DNA from: Candidatus Methanophagales archaeon ANME-1-THS
GTDB taxonomy: Archaea > Halobacteriota > Syntropharchaeia > Alkanophagales > Methanospirareceae
Assembly: GCA_004212135.1 (NCBI GenBank)
Contig: RXIE01000129.1
Coordinates: forward strand, 1 to 40,251
Length of the DNA: 40,251 nt
Direction of reading: 5' to 3'
The position numbers were made by a program, and so were the translations under genes. Every line of letters begins with the position of its first letter. Within the stretch, counting starts at the first letter, position 1. Below are positions 9,363 to 18,143 of this stretch, piece after piece. Below the pieces are notes generated by a model. It saw only the letters and a program-made list of their open reading frames with translations. It was not told the origin of the DNA and made no database searches.

Positions 9363-10106
9363 ATGACCGAGACCAAAGACGAAGTGGCAACGAAAAAGGA
9401 CTTTGAAGAACGGCTGGACCGCTTGTTGAATCGTGCTGATGCGTGTAGTAAGTCGGTAGAAGCCGAATTGGGCAGATTAAAGAGTATAAAGGGCGAACTG
9501 AACGCACTCGTGAAGGAGTCGAGACGAATAAAGCTGAAGTTGAAGGAGGAGCATGAGTTCAGTGAGGAAGAACTTGAGGAACTGAGCGATACGATAGAGA
9601 TTTTGGAAGAGACGTTTGAACCGAAGCGGAAAAAAGCGGAAGAGGTATTGAGAGGAAAGGAGGCTGAGTATTTAACCTCGTTACAATACCTGAAGGCGGA
9701 ATTCGAGAACTATAAACGGAGAGCAGAGAAGGAGAAGCGGGAGTTTGGCGATTATCTGCTTGAAGGCTTTATAAGAGACTTGTTACCCATCAAAGACGCT
9801 TTAGAGGTCGCCATAAGGCATGCAAAAGAGAATGAGCAATCTGAAGGTCTGCTCAGGGGAATGGTGAGAGAACAGAAGCAAATCACTGAGCTCGTAACAC
9901 GGGAGGGGCTCGAGGAGATACAAGCTGAGGGACTGCAATTCGATCCGTTCAGGCACGAAGTGGTCTCAAGGCAGGTGGTTGAGCATCATCCTGAGAACAC
10001 GGTGATCGAGGTGCTGAGAAAGGGCTATCTGTTCCGTGGCAAGGTTATAAGACCCGCAATGGTGAAGATAGCGATCAAGGAGCAGATTGAGGGGGGCCAC
10101 GAATGA
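9363..10106 (+). CDS. grpE: GrpE-like nucleotide exchange factor with long N-terminal coiled coil
   Basis: YLKAEFENYKRRAEKEK and VIEVLRKGYLFRGKVIRPAMVKIA are GrpE signatures. Confidence 0.85.
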   Translation: MTETKDEVATKKDFEERLDRLLNRADACSKSVEAELGRLKSIKGELNALVKESRRIKLKLKEEHEFSEEELEELSDTIEILEETFEPKRKKAEEVLRGKEAEYLTSLQYLKAEFENYKRRAEKEKREFGDYLLEGFIRDLLPIKDALEVAIRHAKENEQSEGLLRGMVREQKQITELVTREGLEEIQAEGLQFDPFRHEVVSRQVVEHHPENTVIEVLRKGYLFRGKVIRPAMVKIAIKEQIEGGHE

Positions 10107-10747
10107 AGGTCTTTGCATCCTGGAGTGGCGGTAAAGAAAGTTGTCTGGCATGCTATCGAGCGATGCTGAATGGTTTTGAGGTAGTGTATCTCCTCAATTT
10201 TGTAGACGAGGATGGAACGAGATCAAGATCGCATGGGATCCCGTCATATTTGTTGGATCTGCAGGCCGAGGCACTTGGAATACCGATTGTTCATGTACGG
10301 ACATCGTGGGATGAGTATGAACGGAAGATGAAGAACGCGGTTGAGGAGTTAAAGAGGGAGGGTATAAAAGGCGGTGTTTTTGGTACCGTGGATATCAGGG
10401 AGCACAGGGAATGGCATGAACGGGTGTGTAATGAACTGCAGATCGAGCCGGTCTTTCCTCTCTGGGGACGCAATCCTGAAGAGCTTCTGGTCGAATTCAT
10501 CGAAACGGGCTTTGAAGCGTATGTAATCGCCACGACGCTCGGAGAAGCGTGGCTCGGAAGAAAGATTGATCGAGCGTTTATTAATAATCTGAAGAAGCTC
10601 GAGATCCATCTCTGTGGCGAATCGGGTGAGTATCATACCTTCGTCACGGACGGTCCGTCCTTCAAGCGAGGCATCAGGATCACGCATGGGAAAAAGATCG
10701 TACGAGATGGTTCGTGGCTTCTGGAGATTGGGGTCGAATTATCATAA
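10103..10747 (+). CDS. Dph6/MJ0570-type diphthine--ammonia ligase family ATPase
   Basis: SWSGGKESCLACYRA PP-loop, HGIPSYLLDLQAEALGIP, GESGEYHTFVTDGPSFK. Overlaps grpE by 4 nt (ATGA). Confidence 0.85.
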   Translation: MKVFASWSGGKESCLACYRAMLNGFEVVYLLNFVDEDGTRSRSHGIPSYLLDLQAEALGIPIVHVRTSWDEYERKMKNAVEELKREGIKGGVFGTVDIREHREWHERVCNELQIEPVFPLWGRNPEELLVEFIETGFEAYVIATTLGEAWLGRKIDRAFINNLKKLEIHLCGESGEYHTFVTDGPSFKRGIRITHGKKIVRDGSWLLEIGVELS

Positions 10748-10765
10748 CGGTATGGTTGGGGTACA

Positions 10766-12052
10766 ATGACCCTGAAGATAAACGATGTGGATGCGTACTA
10801 CGGAAGCGTGAAAGTACTGGAGCGTGTGGATCTGAGTGCGGAGAAGGGCGAGCTGTTAGGAATCATCGGGCCGAACGGGTCAGGAAAGACAACGTTACTG
10901 CGAACCATTGCGCGCGTGGTGAAGCCTCGAACGGGTGTGATCTTATTAGATGGCAAAGAAGTGACGCAGATGAAGGCTAAGGAGTTTTCGCAGCAGTTCG
11001 CCACAGTTCCTCAAGATACCACCGTCCATTTTGACTTCATGGCTCTGGATGTCGTGCTCATGGGCAGGAATCCGCACTTAGGGCGGTTAGAACTGGAGAG
11101 TGAGAAGGATATCGAAGTGGCACGCCGGTGCATGGAGCTGACCAACTGCTGGCATCTCGCGGAACGGCCGATTACCGAGTTGAGTGGTGGTGAACGGCAA
11201 CTGGTTATTATCGCACGAGCGCTGACGCAGGAGCCAAAAGTCTTATTGCTGGACGAGCCCACGTCGCATCTTGATATCAATTACCAAATCGCGATCATGG
11301 AGCTGCTCAAGCACCTGACTAGGCATGAAGGCTTGATTATTATCGCGGTTATCCATGACCTCAATTTAGCCGCTCAGTACTGCGACCGACTGGTACTGCT
11401 GCAGAAGGGGAAGATTCTTGCGATGGGCTCGCAGCACGAGGTCTTAACTGCTGCGAACATCAAACTTGCCTTCGGTGCCGACGTCATGGTGAAGCGGCAT
11501 GCAGTAACGAACCAGTGTTACGTATCACCTATCCCCATATCTAAAAAGGGAATGAGAGCAGCCTCGTCCGTTGCACATGACAATGAGCGGCATATCACGG
11601 TTCATCTGATCTGTGGTGGTGGAGAAGGCGCGCCGTTACTCTATCTCCTTTCAGAGCATGGGTATAACGTGACCGCGGGTGTGGTGAACCTGCTGGATAC
11701 CGATTGCGAGGTTACACAACATCTGGATATCCCCGTAGTGACTGAAGCGCCCTTCTCGCCGATAACCGAGGATGCGTATCAAGCCCACCTTGCGTTAATC
11801 GAAAAGGCGGACGTTGTGGTGCTCTGTAATATCCCCGTCGGGTTCGGCAATCTGAGGAATATCGAGGCAGCGGAGGTAGCATTAGAGCGGCTGGGTAAAA
11901 AAGTAGTGGTTGTTGAAACAGACGGACTCGAAAAAAGGGATTTTACGGGTGGAGAGGCCACGAAACGACTGGTGGAATTGAAGAATAAGGGTGCTTTAGT
12001 GGTTAAGAATAATGACGAGGTGCTTGAGGTGCTGAACACATACAAATTGTGA
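10766..12052 (+). CDS. FecE/BtuD-type ABC transporter ATPase with extra C-terminal domain
   Basis: Walker A GPNGSGKTT, signature LSGGERQ, Walker B LLLDEPT, H-loop VIHDLN; about 165 extra C-terminal residues starting near HITVHLICGGGEGAPLLYLL. Confidence 0.85.
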   Translation: MTLKINDVDAYYGSVKVLERVDLSAEKGELLGIIGPNGSGKTTLLRTIARVVKPRTGVILLDGKEVTQMKAKEFSQQFATVPQDTTVHFDFMALDVVLMGRNPHLGRLELESEKDIEVARRCMELTNCWHLAERPITELSGGERQLVIIARALTQEPKVLLLDEPTSHLDINYQIAIMELLKHLTRHEGLIIIAVIHDLNLAAQYCDRLVLLQKGKILAMGSQHEVLTAANIKLAFGADVMVKRHAVTNQCYVSPIPISKKGMRAASSVAHDNERHITVHLICGGGEGAPLLYLLSEHGYNVTAGVVNLLDTDCEVTQHLDIPVVTEAPFSPITEDAYQAHLALIEKADVVVLCNIPVGFGNLRNIEAAEVALERLGKKVVVVETDGLEKRDFTGGEATKRLVELKNKGALVVKNNDEVLEVLNTYKL

Positions 12053-12061
12053 TTCGAATAT

Positions 12062-13177
12062 CTAAAAGGGTTTAATCCCAAACCTTAATATCGCAGCGAT
12101 GCCACCCAGGGCGTTGAGCCGCTTCCCCGGCTCGAACTCCGTGCTGAAGATTATGACGTCGCCTCCTTGCCGTTCCGCCTCCTCGAGCATCCATTCGATC
12201 TCCTCCTCTTCCTTCTCTTCTTCCTCACCGCAGGCCTTCATGAGTTTCGCATCACTGACCAGCAGTGTTTCGACCGCGCCGTACTCCAACGCTTTTCTCA
12301 CTCCTACCTTACCATACACCGCTTTTCCACCTTCCTCTTTGCTGATCTCTGCCATTAACCGATCCAGCAGCGTTACTTCTTTTGTTAATCGCTCCTCTCT
12401 CTTCAGCCGGTCCACCGCGCCCCGTTTCAATACTTCTAAGAAACCAGAGATACCAATAGAAGAAGCTTGCTCCAGCCTCGTTCGTTTTGCTAACTCCGCA
12501 TCCCGTTCCTTCAGGAACGAAACGAAATCGTCTTTGATAAAGCCGGGACCTGCAATGATGAGCGCTTCCGCATTTGTGGCTTGGAACGAGTTTTTCACCT
12601 GCCTCGCGAGCTCGTCAAAAAATTCCCTTTTACTACCTTCTGCGCGCTCCATACCTTTCCCCGAACCATAACGGATCGAGAAGAGCTCATCCACACCGTA
12701 CTGGCGCACGATTCCCGCAACCGCCTCGCCTTCCTCGATAGTTACGAGGAGCACGTCAGGCGAGGCAACTGCTTTTTCCGCTTCTCGTATCCGCTTCAGT
12801 TGATGCTCTTTCCAGTCCTTTACAATCGAGAGCTCCACGCCCGGTTCGATATTAAAGGTATGATAAGCGCCCAGTTCAGTCTCCGGACCCTCTTCAATCA
12901 TCCCCTTTATACGCAGCCGACGTGAGAATTTGTGAAATTCGATGCCGTCCGTTCTTAAGCCCAACCTAACCGGCTTTTTGTCCACTTTATCCGGTCGTAG
13001 CTTATCGGTCGCCTCGTCGAGCCTTCTATACGTCAGTGAATACACGAGGTCGCCTGTGTCGATTACATGCTTGAGGTGCCAGAGGTCATCCAGCGACTCG
13101 GGAACCAGGCAAATCTCACCGACACGCCTTCGGTCTCCGTTCTCCTTTATCCTGAGCTTCTTCTTGACGACCCGCAT
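12062..13177 (-). CDS. pelA: mRNA surveillance protein Pelota (Dom34)
   Basis: 371 aa; MRVVKKKLRI... N-domain, IAGPGFIKDDF, VGVRKALEYGAVETLLVSD and GKRLNALGGIAAILRF motifs. Confidence 0.9.
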   Translation of the reverse strand: MRVVKKKLRIKENGDRRRVGEICLVPESLDDLWHLKHVIDTGDLVYSLTYRRLDEATDKLRPDKVDKKPVRLGLRTDGIEFHKFSRRLRIKGMIEEGPETELGAYHTFNIEPGVELSIVKDWKEHQLKRIREAEKAVASPDVLLVTIEEGEAVAGIVRQYGVDELFSIRYGSGKGMERAEGSKREFFDELARQVKNSFQATNAEALIIAGPGFIKDDFVSFLKERDAELAKRTRLEQASSIGISGFLEVLKRGAVDRLKREERLTKEVTLLDRLMAEISKEEGGKAVYGKVGVRKALEYGAVETLLVSDAKLMKACGEEEEKEEEEIEWMLEEAERQGGDVIIFSTEFEPGKRLNALGGIAAILRFGIKPF

Positions 13178-13246
13178 AGACTCTTACTTAAAAAGAAGCG
13201 GTCATTTTAAAAAAATATCTATAGAAAAGCGGTTTTTTTATAAGAG

Positions 13247-14062
13247 ATGAGCGGCACGATAACCTTAAAACCGATACTCAACCAGGCAGCGCTTGTTGTC
13301 GAGCATGAGCATAAAACACTGGTGATCGCCGATCTCCATTTAGGTATCGAAGCTGAGTTCAGGCAAAAGGGGATTAATATCGGCAGTCAAACGGAAAAAT
13401 TGCTGGAGCGAGCGATAACCTGTGTAAAAGTCGCTGAACCTGATGTGATCATCCTCTTGGGCGATGTGAAACATGCCGTGCCACAGATCTCGTTTGTGGA
13501 TAGAAAAGAAGTGCCTTTTTTCCTGGCTGAGTTGGCTGTGTATGCACCGATCTACGTGGTTAAAGGGAACCATGATGGCTATCTGAACAAACTGCTGCCC
13601 GATTTGAGCGAGTCTGTGCGGAAGCATGAGATCGTTATAAAGAGCGCGCAAGGATTCCTCTTTGACCAGGTTGGGTATGCTCATGGGCACTCATGGCCCT
13701 CGCCCGAATTGTTCGCTGCCCCGTATATCCTGATCGGGCATAATCATCCGAGGATACGACTGGTAAGTTCAAACACCCCGTATAGGAGCATGAAACCGGT
13801 ATGGATTCGTGCGCACTTCGATTATGACGCGGTGAAGAGGCATTACACAGAGGTAATGATGAACGATCGGAACGCGCCCAGAGTCATCATAATGCCGGCA
13901 TTTAACGAGCTCTGTGGTGGCGTTGCGTTCAACGCAGCGAACAAGGAGCTGCTGGGTCCAATAGCCTCAAAGCTGCTTCGCCTGGAGAGTATGGAGGCGT
14001 ACCTGCTTGACGGGACGTATATTGGCAAGGTGGGTGATCTGGAGAAAAAAATAGCTGTGTAA
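13247..14062 (+). CDS. Metallophosphoesterase (MJ0037/TIGR00024-like)
   Basis: VIADLHLGIE, LLGDVKH, VVKGNHDGY, AHGHSWP, GHNHP metal-binding motifs. Confidence 0.85.
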   Translation: MSGTITLKPILNQAALVVEHEHKTLVIADLHLGIEAEFRQKGINIGSQTEKLLERAITCVKVAEPDVIILLGDVKHAVPQISFVDRKEVPFFLAELAVYAPIYVVKGNHDGYLNKLLPDLSESVRKHEIVIKSAQGFLFDQVGYAHGHSWPSPELFAAPYILIGHNHPRIRLVSSNTPYRSMKPVWIRAHFDYDAVKRHYTEVMMNDRNAPRVIIMPAFNELCGGVAFNAANKELLGPIASKLLRLESMEAYLLDGTYIGKVGDLEKKIAV

Positions 14063-14108
14063 CTCTTACCCAGAAAACCAACCTGCTCAAACCTCGAAGC
14101 GGCTATGA

Positions 14109-14250
14109 GTGCGCCGAGCAACGTTCATACTATCCAGGTGGTGAAAATCCAACCCAAGGAAAGGTTAGCTAGCCACTAACTCTGAACAGAACTCTGCATC
14201 CCGTCTGATAACACTGTGATGAAGCTAGGGGCTGGCAAAACAAAGCGAAA
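14109..14250 (+). ncRNA. Candidate 5' fragment of a group II intron (domain I)
   Basis: Starts with GTGCG, the group II 5' consensus, followed by ...CAGGTGGTGAAAATCC...AAGGAAAGGTTAGCTAGCC...GTCTGATAACACTGTGATGAAGC, resembling intron domain I. No ORF. Confidence 0.45.
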
Positions 14251-14410
14251 AGTTTAAAAACAGGTAAAAGGATATTAGTGCGATAAAAATATCATCCAGT
14301 CTGTAGTCTTTGGGTTTCTTCTTCTTGCAATTCTGGATCAGCTCTCGGATTTCAGCAAAGGCACCTTTGACCCCCTCTGGATTATTCTGATTTTTGCCCT
14401 CCTCTTCTTC

Positions 14411-14746
14411 GTGATAGCCATCTGGATAAGCTATACAAGACAAGTGCCTTTATTCCAAATTACTCCCCAGACCCTGGACGGCATCGTTCCATTCTGTTTC
14501 GGCGTGACCCAGGCCCTTGCAGTATTCAGCATCAACCTGAAAGAGATCTCCTGGTACTATTTCTCGTTGAGTTCCATTGCTGTTGTCGGACTCCTCCAGT
14601 ATGCCCACACGTTCCATCAGGCACGGTTGCATTACGAGAGGAATCGAACTCTTAAAAACCAAAAAGCTTTTCAATTCCGGAACTCAAAACCAAGCAAGGT
14701 GAAGACCGATGGCAAAGATGCCAAAAGAAGTTATGGAAATGTTTAA
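14411..14746 (+). pseudogene. Multi-TM membrane protein, apparently 5'-truncated
   Basis: Frame is open from 14279 with coding-like hydrophobic sequence NIIQSVVFGFLLLAILDQLSDFSKGTFDPLWIILIFALLFF but has no ATG/GTG/TTG before the GTG at 14411. Confidence 0.5.
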
Positions 14747-15113
14747 CGACCCTTCCGCGTCTAAAGTTCTGGGGACAATTGATGATAAGGGTGTGCTGAA
14801 TGTCGCTCCTATAGGGACCTTAAGAGCGATTAGCGAGGAGACAATAGTTTTTGCGGAAGTTTATGGAGGAAAGACGAAAAGGAATTTGGAGCAGACAAAG
14901 AAGGCAGCCGCCGTGGCGTTTAAATATCCACCTCCTGCAGGGTATCAAATAAAGGGCACGTTTGTTGGCTGGCAGACCTCCGGTCCACTTTTCGACCAGA
15001 TGGATAAAAGAATGAAGGAAATATTGAAGACAGGTATAAAACGTGTTGGCACGATAAAAGTCGAAGAGGTTTATTCAATGGGCATGCCGGAGCCGGGAAA
15101 GAAGATAGTCTAA
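14709..15113 (+). CDS. Pyridoxamine 5'-phosphate oxidase-like FMN-binding split-barrel protein
   Basis: LGTIDDKGVLNVAPIGTLRAISEETIVFAEVYGGKTKRNLEQTKKAAAVAF pattern. Confidence 0.8.
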   Translation: MAKMPKEVMEMFNDPSASKVLGTIDDKGVLNVAPIGTLRAISEETIVFAEVYGGKTKRNLEQTKKAAAVAFKYPPPAGYQIKGTFVGWQTSGPLFDQMDKRMKEILKTGIKRVGTIKVEEVYSMGMPEPGKKIV

Positions 15114-15127
15114 GGAGGTTCTACACG

Positions 15128-16063
15128 ATGAATGCATTAAATGTGCGAGAAGTAGACAAACTGGAAGTTACAGTCTTGGTAGACAATTACACCGATGTAC
15201 TCTTACTCCAGAGCACCGAGGTCGTCAAGCGATCAGGGACTCCTCCTCCGAATCTGCCTCTCGCAGAACATGGATTAGCATGTCTTCTCAAAGTTAAGGC
15301 GGGCTCAGAGGAACACGTAGTGCTCATGGACGCAGGTGTATCGCCAACCTGTCTCTTTCACAATGCCGATGTTTTAAAGATAGACTTGAGCAAAGTCGAG
15401 TCGGTGGTTCTGAGTCATGGTCATTACGACCATTTCGGAGCACTCGTAGAATTTCTAAATAATGCACCAAAGGGAATACCCCTTATCCTCCATCCGGACG
15501 CTTTTTATGAGCGCCGCCTCAATGTCCCCCGTATTGGAGTAGCAGGCTTGCCTACGTTAGATGAAATAGCCTTAAAGAAAACCGGGGTGACGCTTCGTAA
15601 AGCCAGAGAGGCTTCTCTGTTGGTTTCAAATCTCATCTTGGTTTCAGGAGAAGTGGAGCGAGTAACCGATTTTGAGAAAGGCTTTCCTTGGGCTGAGGCG
15701 AAAATCGATGACAAATGGGTTGTAGATCCCTTTCACGATGACCAAGGTGTAGCGGTCAAGGTGAAAAACAAAGGTCTGGTAGTTATCAGCGGATGTTCCC
15801 ATGCTGGCATCATCAATACGGTCAAATATCTCCAGAAAGTTGCACGGACGAATAAGGTTCACGCGGTTTTGGGCGGTTTTCACCTCACAGGCCCGATTTT
15901 TGAGCCAATCGTTGGACCTACCATTCAGGAGATGAAGAGGATAGGCCCAGATTTCGTCGTGCCCATGCATTGCACCGGGTGGAAGGCTATCAATCAATTT
16001 GCCCAGGAGATGCCTGAGCAGTTCCTCCTCAATAGTGTAGGGACAACCTACGTCTTCCAATAA
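15128..16063 (+). CDS. MBL-fold metallo-hydrolase (dihydropteroate synthase-like MBL family)
   Basis: VVLSHGHYDHFGAL, ISGCSHAGIINTVKYL, LGGFHLTGP motifs; SD AGGAGG upstream. Confidence 0.85.
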   Translation: MNALNVREVDKLEVTVLVDNYTDVLLLQSTEVVKRSGTPPPNLPLAEHGLACLLKVKAGSEEHVVLMDAGVSPTCLFHNADVLKIDLSKVESVVLSHGHYDHFGALVEFLNNAPKGIPLILHPDAFYERRLNVPRIGVAGLPTLDEIALKKTGVTLRKAREASLLVSNLILVSGEVERVTDFEKGFPWAEAKIDDKWVVDPFHDDQGVAVKVKNKGLVVISGCSHAGIINTVKYLQKVARTNKVHAVLGGFHLTGPIFEPIVGPTIQEMKRIGPDFVVPMHCTGWKAINQFAQEMPEQFLLNSVGTTYVFQ

Positions 16064-16071
16064 TCCTCATA

Positions 16072-16112
16072 CCATGCCCATTCAGAGAAGGGCACGATTT
16101 TTTTCCGATTCT
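16072..16112 (+). terminator. Candidate terminator hairpin after the MBL gene
   Basis: TGCCC-N10-GGGCA stem followed by CGATTTTTTT. Confidence 0.4.
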
Positions 16113-16346
16113 GTCAATAAGCAGGTGGAGGAAGAATAGCAAAACTCTCGGGGTTGAAAATTTATTGCGAGGTTGGATAAATCGAATTACTCCTCTCATT
16201 TCTTTTTTAAACCATTGCACTTACAAAAGATGTCATTTCCTTCTTCTTCCCTCACTCTTCGCAGGCGGTACCGTGCTATCAACACGAAGGATATACAGAG
16301 TGACGAAATACAAACACTTAAAAACTCCACAAACTTCTAAGGAGGT

Positions 16347-16751
16347 ATGGCACAGAAGATCGCAGCATTCTTTCAGAAGGATACCTATGCCGCGTTGACG
16401 GGGATCAAACTGCTCGACGTTTCGGAAGGGCACGCAAAAGCGATGCTTGAGATAACCGAAAATCATCTCAATAGCGCGGGCATGGTGCACGGGGGCGTAA
16501 TCTTCACCCTGGCCGATTTCGCGTTCGAGGTCGCATCGAATTCCTATGGCACGCTTGCCCTCGCAATCAATGCCCAGATCTCATTTTTTAAAGCGGTATC
16601 GGCCGGCGTTTTATATGCCGAAGCAAACGAAGTATCACGCCATCCTAAACTTGCCAGTTACTCGATCGATGTCACCAATGAAACGGGTGACCTGATCGCC
16701 TCATTTCAAGGCATGGTGTATCGCAAAAAGGACCTGCTGAAGATCGAGTAA
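16347..16751 (+). CDS. PaaI-like hotdog-fold thioesterase
   Basis: NSAGMVHGGVIFTLADFAFEVASNS motif; 134 aa; SD AAGGAGG upstream. Confidence 0.85.
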   Translation: MAQKIAAFFQKDTYAALTGIKLLDVSEGHAKAMLEITENHLNSAGMVHGGVIFTLADFAFEVASNSYGTLALAINAQISFFKAVSAGVLYAEANEVSRHPKLASYSIDVTNETGDLIASFQGMVYRKKDLLKIE

Positions 16752-16795
16752 ATGGTTTGAAAACGTCCGGTACGCTCCGTCCCTTAGGGGTGAAC

Positions 16796-17896
16796 TCAAA
16801 ACGCCCAGTAACCCTGTGTGAAAAGAACGAGCAGGATACTAAACAGGAACAGGAAGGTCATCATCAGCAGGTAATGCAACTCCTCTCGCTTATCACTGAC
16901 CAGGGCGAGGATTGTGAAAATAGGGAAGATGGAGAGCGTGTAACGCGGCATACTCAGCCAGAACCGGGTTGAAGCCACCGTTAGCCAGGTAAGGATCATA
17001 TAGATGGTATAAGAAAACCGGAATTTGGTGAAGGAGGCGTAAATTATGCACGCTAAGCCAAATACGCTGAATATAATTTCCGCTCCTCCTACAAGCACTT
17101 TTTCTACCGGATCATGCCATAAAATGATCCACAAAGCGCTCAAGAGCCCCTCCCAGGGCGGTGCGAGGTACTTTGACCAATGCTCCCGCTGGAGTTCAAG
17201 AAACATAAATGCATTGCCAAAGACGATAGAGTTCACAATGAGATACGACAGAAATCCGAAACTGATCATACAGATGAAAACAATATCCTTGATGCTTCGT
17301 GATTTGCTTTTTGATTCTGCCGAAAAATACTCGTACAGCACCGAAGGGATAAGAACGAGCCCGGTGATCCGGGTAGCAGAGGCGAACATCCCCAGCAGAC
17401 CCGCGGGGAGCCACTTCTCTTGCCTCGCATAATAAAAGCAACTGATGGTCAAGCACAAAAATAAACCTTCGGTATAGCCCGCAATCAAGAAGTACGACGT
17501 GGGGAATAGAGCGAAATAAAGAAGACTTTTCAATGCCGTGCTATGCGCATAATCAATTCTGGCGAGTTTATAAAGGAAGATGCCTGCGAGGAGCGATGCT
17601 GAATTTGATATCAGGAGTGCAGAGATCTCGTAGTTACCACTCAGAGCGGTTAAGAGTCTTATCACCAGGGGGAACAGTGGCATAAAAACGATTAAATAGC
17701 TCGCTTCTCTGACATTGGTGTACCCATTCTTCGCGATCTCCACGTAATGCGGCGCGTCCCAGCGGTTCCACCGTGATATGATATCACCGGGTTGATGTAA
17801 CCCAAGCCCAACGAGAAGAGTTAAGGTAAAGGCGAAGATCTTTATCGCGAGTAATATGACAACAATCTCAATTACGATACGTCTTTCTATCTTCAT
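16796..17896 (-). CDS. Membrane glycosyltransferase, PIG-V/Gpi18-like mannosyltransferase family
   Basis: Multi-TM; SRWNRWDAPHYVEIAKNGY, MPLFPLVIRLL, YFLIAGYTEGLFLCL, LGMFASATRITGLVL. Confidence 0.75.
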   Translation of the reverse strand: MKIERRIVIEIVVILLAIKIFAFTLTLLVGLGLHQPGDIISRWNRWDAPHYVEIAKNGYTNVREASYLIVFMPLFPLVIRLLTALSGNYEISALLISNSASLLAGIFLYKLARIDYAHSTALKSLLYFALFPTSYFLIAGYTEGLFLCLTISCFYYARQEKWLPAGLLGMFASATRITGLVLIPSVLYEYFSAESKSKSRSIKDIVFICMISFGFLSYLIVNSIVFGNAFMFLELQREHWSKYLAPPWEGLLSALWIILWHDPVEKVLVGGAEIIFSVFGLACIIYASFTKFRFSYTIYMILTWLTVASTRFWLSMPRYTLSIFPIFTILALVSDKREELHYLLMMTFLFLFSILLVLFTQGYWAF

Positions 17897-17934
17897 CTAC
17901 TCCCCAATAATCCTCATACCAACATGAGATTTTT

Positions 17935-18140
17935 TACATGAGTTGGCTTACGTGCAGTAACGCAAAGGAGCGAACAAGGGATGCGTGGGGCATCAAAATC
18001 CACCTGTGTGCATAGGAATAATTGGTGAAGGAACTGAGGAATACGGAAGCACCCGCGTTGGGATACAAGACGTGCGTGGATTTCGCTACGGCTATGGACC
18101 TAAAACTCATCAAACTCAGAATCGGGATTTAATCTCGACA
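17935..18140 (+). ncRNA. Candidate second group II intron fragment (rest of domain I)
   Basis: AGCGAACAAGGGATGCGTGGGGCATCAAAATCCACCTGTGTGC...GGTGAAGGAACTGAGG...CCTAAAACTCATCAAACTCAGAATCGGG resembles intron domain I. No good ORF. Confidence 0.38.
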
Positions 18141-18143
18141 AGA

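Noticed and set aside
8510-9406. Plus-strand ORFs opposite mfnF
   Set aside because: Antisense shadows of a well-supported coding frame.
12099-13250. Plus-strand Ser/Phe-rich ORFs opposite pelA
   Set aside because: Antisense of the Pelota gene; composition reflects reverse-complemented Glu/Lys codons.
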